This document shows, one piece after another, positions 6,939 to 9,942 of a stretch of DNA of 9,942 nucleotides. How positions within the stretch are numbered: the first letter of the stretch is position 1; the number at the start of each line of letters is the position of its first letter. The position numbers and the translations under genes are program-made. Below the pieces are notes generated by a model. It did not search any database. It was not told the origin of the DNA and saw only the letters and a list, made by a program, of their open reading frames with translations. Source of the stretch: Chromatiaceae bacterium (lineage in GTDB: Bacteria; Pseudomonadota; Gammaproteobacteria; Chromatiales; Chromatiaceae); contig JAFGTZ010000283.1 in assembly GCA_016938795.1 (NCBI GenBank), forward strand, positions 1 through 9,942, in the 5' to 3' direction.

Positions 6939-6947
6939 ATCATATCA
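6939..6947 (-). promoter_or_regulatory. Possible extended -10 promoter for lapB
   Basis: The minus strand reads TGATATGAT, which fits an extended -10 (TGn followed by TATGAT, five of six matches to TATAAT). The -35 is weak: TTCGCT at 16-base or ATTCGC at 17-base spacing. Transcription would start near 6932, giving a leader of about 110 bases before the preferred lapB GTG. Confidence 0.4.
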
Positions 6948-7090
6948 GGCAACGCGCCCGAGCGAATCCGTGATCGGCTCAGACAGCGGCTTGAACCCTT
7001 AAACGACCCGTTCACAGCCTCCCAAGGCCCTCAGGGCGCGTCACCGAAGCAGAGCCGCCGCCGTCCATCGCCATCCGAAGGAGCCACGCC

Positions 7091-7813
7091 ATGTCCAAGC
7101 AAGAGACGCCACCTGTTGTCATCATCACCGGCGCGACCGGCAATCTTGGTCAGGCCACCGCCACGACCCTGGCGCGCGCCGGGTCCAGACTGGTGCTAGT
7201 GGCGCGCGATCAGGTTGCGCTGGAGGCGCTGGCCGCGCAACTCGCGAGCCAAACTGGCGCCGAGATCAAGTGTTTCGCGCTCGATCTGCTCGATGCCCCC
7301 GCCGTCGCGGCCATGGCTGCCGAGGTCATGGCGCGCTACGGACAGCTCGACGCGCTCATCCATCTGGTCGGCGGTTTTCGCATGGGTCCGCCCTTACACC
7401 AGACCCCGGATGAGGATTGGCAGGGCATGCTCGATCTGAACGCGCGCACCCTGCTGCATGGCGTGCGCGCCGCAACGCCCCATCTCATCGCCTCGGGCGG
7501 CGGTCGCATCGTCACCGTCTCGGCGCGCGCGGCGCGACCAGGGCGCGGCTTCATGGCGCCCTACAGCGCGGCCAAGGCGGCCGTGATCGCCCTCACCGAA
7601 AGTCTCGCCGAGGAACTCAAGGACGCCGGCATCAGCGTGAACTGCATCCTGCCCGGCACCGTGGATACGCCCGACAACCGCGCCGCCATGCCCGATCAAG
7701 ATCCCGCCACCTGGGTGACGCCCGAGGCGCTCGCGGACGTCATCGCCTTTCTCGCCTCGCCCGCCGCGCGCGCCATCACGGGCGCGGCCATTCCCGTCTA
7801 CGGGCGCGGCTAG
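7091..7813 (+). CDS. Short-chain dehydrogenase/reductase (SDR family)
   Basis: This 240-residue cytosolic NAD(P)-dependent oxidoreductase is of classical SDR size. The cofactor loop is TGATGNLG at 13-20. N117 (in LDLNA) with S144, Y158 and K162 (YSAAK at 158-162) make up the catalytic tetrad. The LPGTVDTP segment at 187-194 follows the usual PG motif. The NNAG motif after strand 4 is replaced by HLVGG at 91-95, a departure also found in some SDR subgroups with an AGG/VGG form. R39 after strand 2 (VARD) suggests, but does not prove, NADP preference. The ATG at 7091 has AAGGAG seven bases upstream. The gene stands alone: it diverges from lapB and ends in a strong terminator. Nothing nearby indicates its substrate. 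Confidence 0.93.
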   Translation: MSKQETPPVVIITGATGNLGQATATTLARAGSRLVLVARDQVALEALAAQLASQTGAEIKCFALDLLDAPAVAAMAAEVMARYGQLDALIHLVGGFRMGPPLHQTPDEDWQGMLDLNARTLLHGVRAATPHLIASGGGRIVTVSARAARPGRGFMAPYSAAKAAVIALTESLAEELKDAGISVNCILPGTVDTPDNRAAMPDQDPATWVTPEALADVIAFLASPAARAITGAAIPVYGRG

Positions 7814-7817
7814 GCCC

Positions 7818-7850
7818 AAGGCGGCGCACCCCGGGGCGCCGCCTTGCTTT
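7818..7850 (+). terminator. Rho-independent terminator after the SDR gene
   Basis: AAGGCGGCGC (7818-7827) and GCGCCGCCTT (7836-7845) form a perfect ten-pair stem with an eight-base loop, four bases past the SDR stop. A short GCTTT follows. The T-tract is weak and merges into the CRP-like palindrome that begins at 7847. Confidence 0.75.
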
Positions 7851-7868
7851 GTGACAGCCATCACAAAG
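7847..7868. promoter_or_regulatory. CRP/Vfr-type operator
   Basis: CTTTGTGA-CAGCCA-TCACAAAG is a perfect eight-base inverted repeat with a six-base centre. It contains the exact TGTGA-N6-TCACA core of cAMP-CRP family sites. It sits about 320 bases upstream of the chemoreceptor ATG and directly after the SDR terminator. The match is seen; binding by a CRP-family regulator is inferred from the known consensus. Confidence 0.55.
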
Positions 7869-7914
7869 TCCGCCCATCATTCAACCCCTTCATGCGTTAG
7901 TCATCTTTCTCTGA

Positions 7915-7932
7915 TTGAATGCGCTCATTCAA
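7915..7932. promoter_or_regulatory. TTGAATG/CATTCAA inverted repeat
   Basis: TTGAATG (7915-7921) and CATTCAA (7926-7932) are perfect inverted seven-base arms around CGCT, an 18-base operator-like palindrome. A third CATTCAA lies at 7878-7884, 48 bases upstream of the right arm. I do not recognise a matching known regulator. Confidence 0.4.
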
Positions 7933-8188
7933 GAAGGCGGGTCGCACATCCGGAGAACCTCTCACGGACGCAGACCGAACCTCGTACAACCGACGTCATC
8001 GGTTTGAAAGCATCAGCGGGCGCGCATCCTTCCTGACCTGACCCCTGTCCATTGGGAACCATCTCAATGGCGCCTGTATCCTGCCCGCCTGATCGCGACT
8101 CGACCAGCCCATACACCCTAGTTCACAGTTGGAGGCGCGCTGGCCTCTCCGCAGGCTATCGACCGGGGAGCGCGGCGCGAAATAACGG

Positions 8189-9942
8189 ATGACAATCCGA
8201 CGCAGTGTCACTCTCGCGGCTATCCTGATCACCCTGATCGTGGCGACCGCACTCATTATCTTTGCCCATTTGAGCAATGCCCGCATCGAGTCGCGCGTCG
8301 CGAGCGAAATCGACGCCGGCAAGGCCGTCGTGTGGCGGGTGGTCACCGAACGCCTGTTCAAGCACATGGAGCTGGGCATCACCGAACTTGAACGTGACTT
8401 CGCCCTGCGCCAGGCACTCAAGGGCGGCAAGGTCGAAGAACTTCAGGCGGCGGTCGCTTCGCTCGCCAACCTCATCGGGCATTTAAACTACTACAATAAT
8501 CTCTGGCTCTTCAGCGCCGAGGGCGAGGCGCTCTGCTGCGGCGAGATCGGTACCGTGCCAACCGCCATTGCTCAGCTCGTGAAGAGCAGTCTGGAGAGCG
8601 GCAAACCGCAGCGCGGCATCGGGCGCAATGCCGACTCCCAGCCCATGGCCCTGCTCGCCTTCCCGCTCTCGGTGCGCCGCCAGATCATCGGTGTCGCGCT
8701 CTTCGAGCAGCACCTCGGCAGCGCGCTGGAGCGTTTCAAGAAAACCGATGGATCCGAGGTCTTTCTCATGGCCGAGGATGGCAGCCTGGTCGATGGAACC
8801 GACGCCGAACTCTTCGAGCGCCTGGGCATCGCCCCGCACCCGCCCGGCGTCAGCGACTATCTGACCATCGCCTCGGCAGGCAGCACCTTCGGCGCCTCCA
8901 TTCGCCCCATCGTAGACGTCGCGGGCGAGCCCATCGCGCATCTGGTCAGCGTTTCCGACTACAGCGCCTCCTATGCGGCCCAGCACCGCTTCGAACTCAT
9001 GGCCTACGCCAGCGTGGCCCTGATCCTCATCGCCGCCTCGCTGGGACTCTTCTGGTACATGCGCTATGCCCTCAAGCCGCTTGATCAGGCCGGCGCCGTG
9101 GTCGCGGCCCTGGCCGAGGGCGATCTCAATGTCACCTTCCCGCCCCCGAGCAAGGACGAAGTGGGGCGCTTCATGGGCGCCCTGCAGCTCATGGTCGAGC
9201 GTCTGCGCGGCATCATCAGCCATCTGCACGAGGCCAGTCACGACCTGCATCAATCGGCGGGCAACATGGCCTCCCTGTCGCAGACCAGCAAGATCCACTT
9301 CGACCGTCAGTGCGCCGAGACCACCCACATCGACACCGCCGTGCATGAGCTGGCCGAGTCCTCGCGCGAGGTGGCCGAGCACACCGTCCAGGTGGTGAGC
9401 GCGACCAACGACGCACGCAACCGCGTGGACGAAAGCCGCCAGATTCTCGAACACACCACCCAGCTTATCGAGCGTCTGGCCGAGGAAATCGACGAGGCGG
9501 CAACCGTGGTCAGCAGCGTGGCCCAGCACAGCCAGTCGGTGGGGAGCGTGCTGGAGGTGATTCGCGGCATCTCAGGGCAGACCAATCTGCTTGCGCTCAA
9601 CGCCTCCATCGAGGCCGCCCGCGCCGGCGAGCACGGGCGAGGCTTTGCCGTGGTGGCCGACGAGGTGCGCCAGCTCGCGCTGCGCACCGAGCACTCCATC
9701 GGCGAGATTGAGCGACTCATCAATGCCTTGCAGGGCAGTTCCACCAACGCCGTGGGCGTGATCGAGGCCAACCGCGACCGCGCCCGCGAGAGCGTGGCGC
9801 GCTACGGCGAGGCGGCCCAGCATCTTGATGCCTTCTATGCATCGGTGAGCGTGCTCACCGAGATGACGCATCAGATTGCCCAGGCCACCGAGGAGCAAAG
9901 CCGCATGGCCAGCGAGATTACCCATGCCTTGCAGCAGATCGT
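8189..9942 (+). CDS. Methyl-accepting chemotaxis protein, 3' end beyond window
   Basis: This transmembrane chemoreceptor signals through CheA/CheW to the flagellar motor or a related chemosensory array. The window holds 584 codons and no stop. A membrane helix at 8-26 is followed by a periplasmic ligand-binding region of about 240 residues (27-268), of Cache-like size, which contains an adjacent cysteine pair C116-C117. A second helix lies at about 272-291 and a HAMP domain at about 292-345, with the DEV motif at 323-325. A long cytoplasmic coiled coil follows. Its hairpin tip runs from EVIRGISGQTNLLALNAS at 456-473 through EAARAGEHGRGFAVVADEVR to 494, the hallmark of the family. The ATG at 8189 is the first start after an in-frame TAA at 8183. 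No good ribosome site precedes it; GGGAG is 18 bases away. Ligand and C-terminal CheR tether are unknown. Confidence 0.95.
   Translation, partial: MTIRRSVTLAAILITLIVATALIIFAHLSNARIESRVASEIDAGKAVVWRVVTERLFKHMELGITELERDFALRQALKGGKVEELQAAVASLANLIGHLNYYNNLWLFSAEGEALCCGEIGTVPTAIAQLVKSSLESGKPQRGIGRNADSQPMALLAFPLSVRRQIIGVALFEQHLGSALERFKKTDGSEVFLMAEDGSLVDGTDAELFERLGIAPHPPGVSDYLTIASAGSTFGASIRPIVDVAGEPIAHLVSVSDYSASYAAQHRFELMAYASVALILIAASLGLFWYMRYALKPLDQAGAVVAALAEGDLNVTFPPPSKDEVGRFMGALQLMVERLRGIISHLHEASHDLHQSAGNMASLSQTSKIHFDRQCAETTHIDTAVHELAESSREVAEHTVQVVSATNDARNRVDESRQILEHTTQLIERLAEEIDEAATVVSSVAQHSQSVGSVLEVIRGISGQTNLLALNASIEAARAGEHGRGFAVVADEVRQLALRTEHSIGEIERLINALQGSSTNAVGVIEANRDRARESVARYGEAAQHLDAFYASVSVLTEMTHQIAQATEEQSRMASEITHALQQI

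Larger units (their letters stand above)
6822..7090. other. Divergent intergenic region between lapB and the SDR gene
   Basis: This 269-base region should hold the promoters for lapB (leftward) and the dehydrogenase (rightward). It contains the extended -10 element and leader hairpins listed separately. I found no clear sigma-70 pair for the rightward gene, no tRNA, and no ORF resembling LapA on either strand. Confidence 0.5.
7846..8188. other. Palindrome-rich intergenic region before the chemoreceptor gene
   Basis: These 343 bases between the SDR terminator and the chemoreceptor gene are less GC-rich than the coding DNA around them. They hold a CRP-like site, a TTGAATG/CATTCAA inverted repeat, an AACCGA/TCGGTT repeat at 7988-8004, a CCATTG/CAATGG hairpin at 8049-8070 and GAGGC/GCCTC at 8132-8147. 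The only promoter-like pair I see is TTGGGA (8052-8057) with TATCCT (8077-8082), at a long 19-base spacing. No FliA-type GCCGATAA or sigma-54 TGGCAC box is visible. A 61-codon frame at 7851-8036 shows no protein-like character. Confidence 0.5.

Noticed and set aside
6818..7015. 65-codon minus-strand frame as a possible lapA
   Set aside because: LapA has two hydrophobic helices; this peptide has none and overlaps the proposed lapB promoter and leader.
6180..7199. Plus-strand open frame crossing lapB, the intergenic region and the SDR start
   Set aside because: It runs opposite lapB and then out of frame with the SDR. No domain pattern.
7181..7375. Degraded SDR because NNAG is replaced by HLVGG
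   Set aside because: The cofactor loop and the N-S-Y-K catalytic residues are all present, and comparable GG variants occur in functional SDR subgroups.
7851..8036. 61-codon plus-strand frame beginning within the CRP-like palindrome
   Set aside because: No ribosome site, no hydrophobic or domain pattern, and it overlaps several palindromes that look regulatory.
8483..9529. Open frame of 348 codons on the minus strand opposite the chemoreceptor gene
   Set aside because: The plus strand carries TM, HAMP and the conserved MCP tip; the minus frame is low-complexity and His/Gly/Ala-rich, as expected of a shadow.
1..9942. CRISPR arrays, tRNA/rRNA genes, insertion sequences or defence genes
   Set aside because: I saw no regularly spaced repeats, no tRNA-like cloverleaf, no transposase or integrase motifs, and no terminal inverted repeats with target duplications.

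Overview
The window is GC-rich, gene-dense chromosomal DNA that reads as a gammaproteobacterium. Two features point to the purple sulfur or related autotrophic lineages (Chromatiales-like): a CbbY-type phosphatase, which belongs to Calvin-cycle carbon fixation, and the codon and GC profile. The lapB-pyrF neighbourhood and a canonical long DksA are also gammaproteobacterial traits. The lineage is inferred from gene content; no marker fixes the species.

Layout, left to right. (1) Positions 1-916, minus strand: a CbbY-like HAD phosphatase followed by the first 38 codons of a PLP-dependent aminotransferase, joined by a 4-base GTGA stop/start overlap. (2) Positions 917-1115: a divergent intergenic region with a long inverted repeat just upstream of dksA. 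(3) Positions 1116-2431, plus strand: dksA, then gluQ (glutamyl-Q tRNA(Asp) synthetase). They abut so tightly that gluQ has no ordinary start codon at its conserved N-terminus (TGATC instead of TGATG). (4) Positions 2439-6821, minus strand: four co-oriented genes, transcribed right to left as lapB, pyrF, galU and a membrane diguanylate cyclase, with gaps of 26, 79 and 60 bases. They are plausibly one transcription unit tying LPS control, pyrimidine synthesis, UDP-glucose supply and c-di-GMP signalling together. (5) Positions 6822-7090: a divergent promoter region with an extended -10 motif and a structured leader for lapB. (6) Positions 7091-7813, plus strand: a short-chain dehydrogenase ending in a strong hairpin terminator. 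(7) Positions 7846-8188: a 343-base intergenic region rich in palindromes, including a perfect CRP-type operator. (8) From 8189 to the window end, plus strand: a methyl-accepting chemotaxis protein that runs off the right edge.

Most of the window is conserved housekeeping and signalling. I see no mobile element, CRISPR array, tRNA, rRNA or defence cluster, and no convincing novel multigene system. The points worth a second look are small: the missing start codon of gluQ, the CRP-type operator and other palindromes in front of the chemoreceptor gene, structured leaders before dksA and lapB, and the absence of lapA next to lapB.
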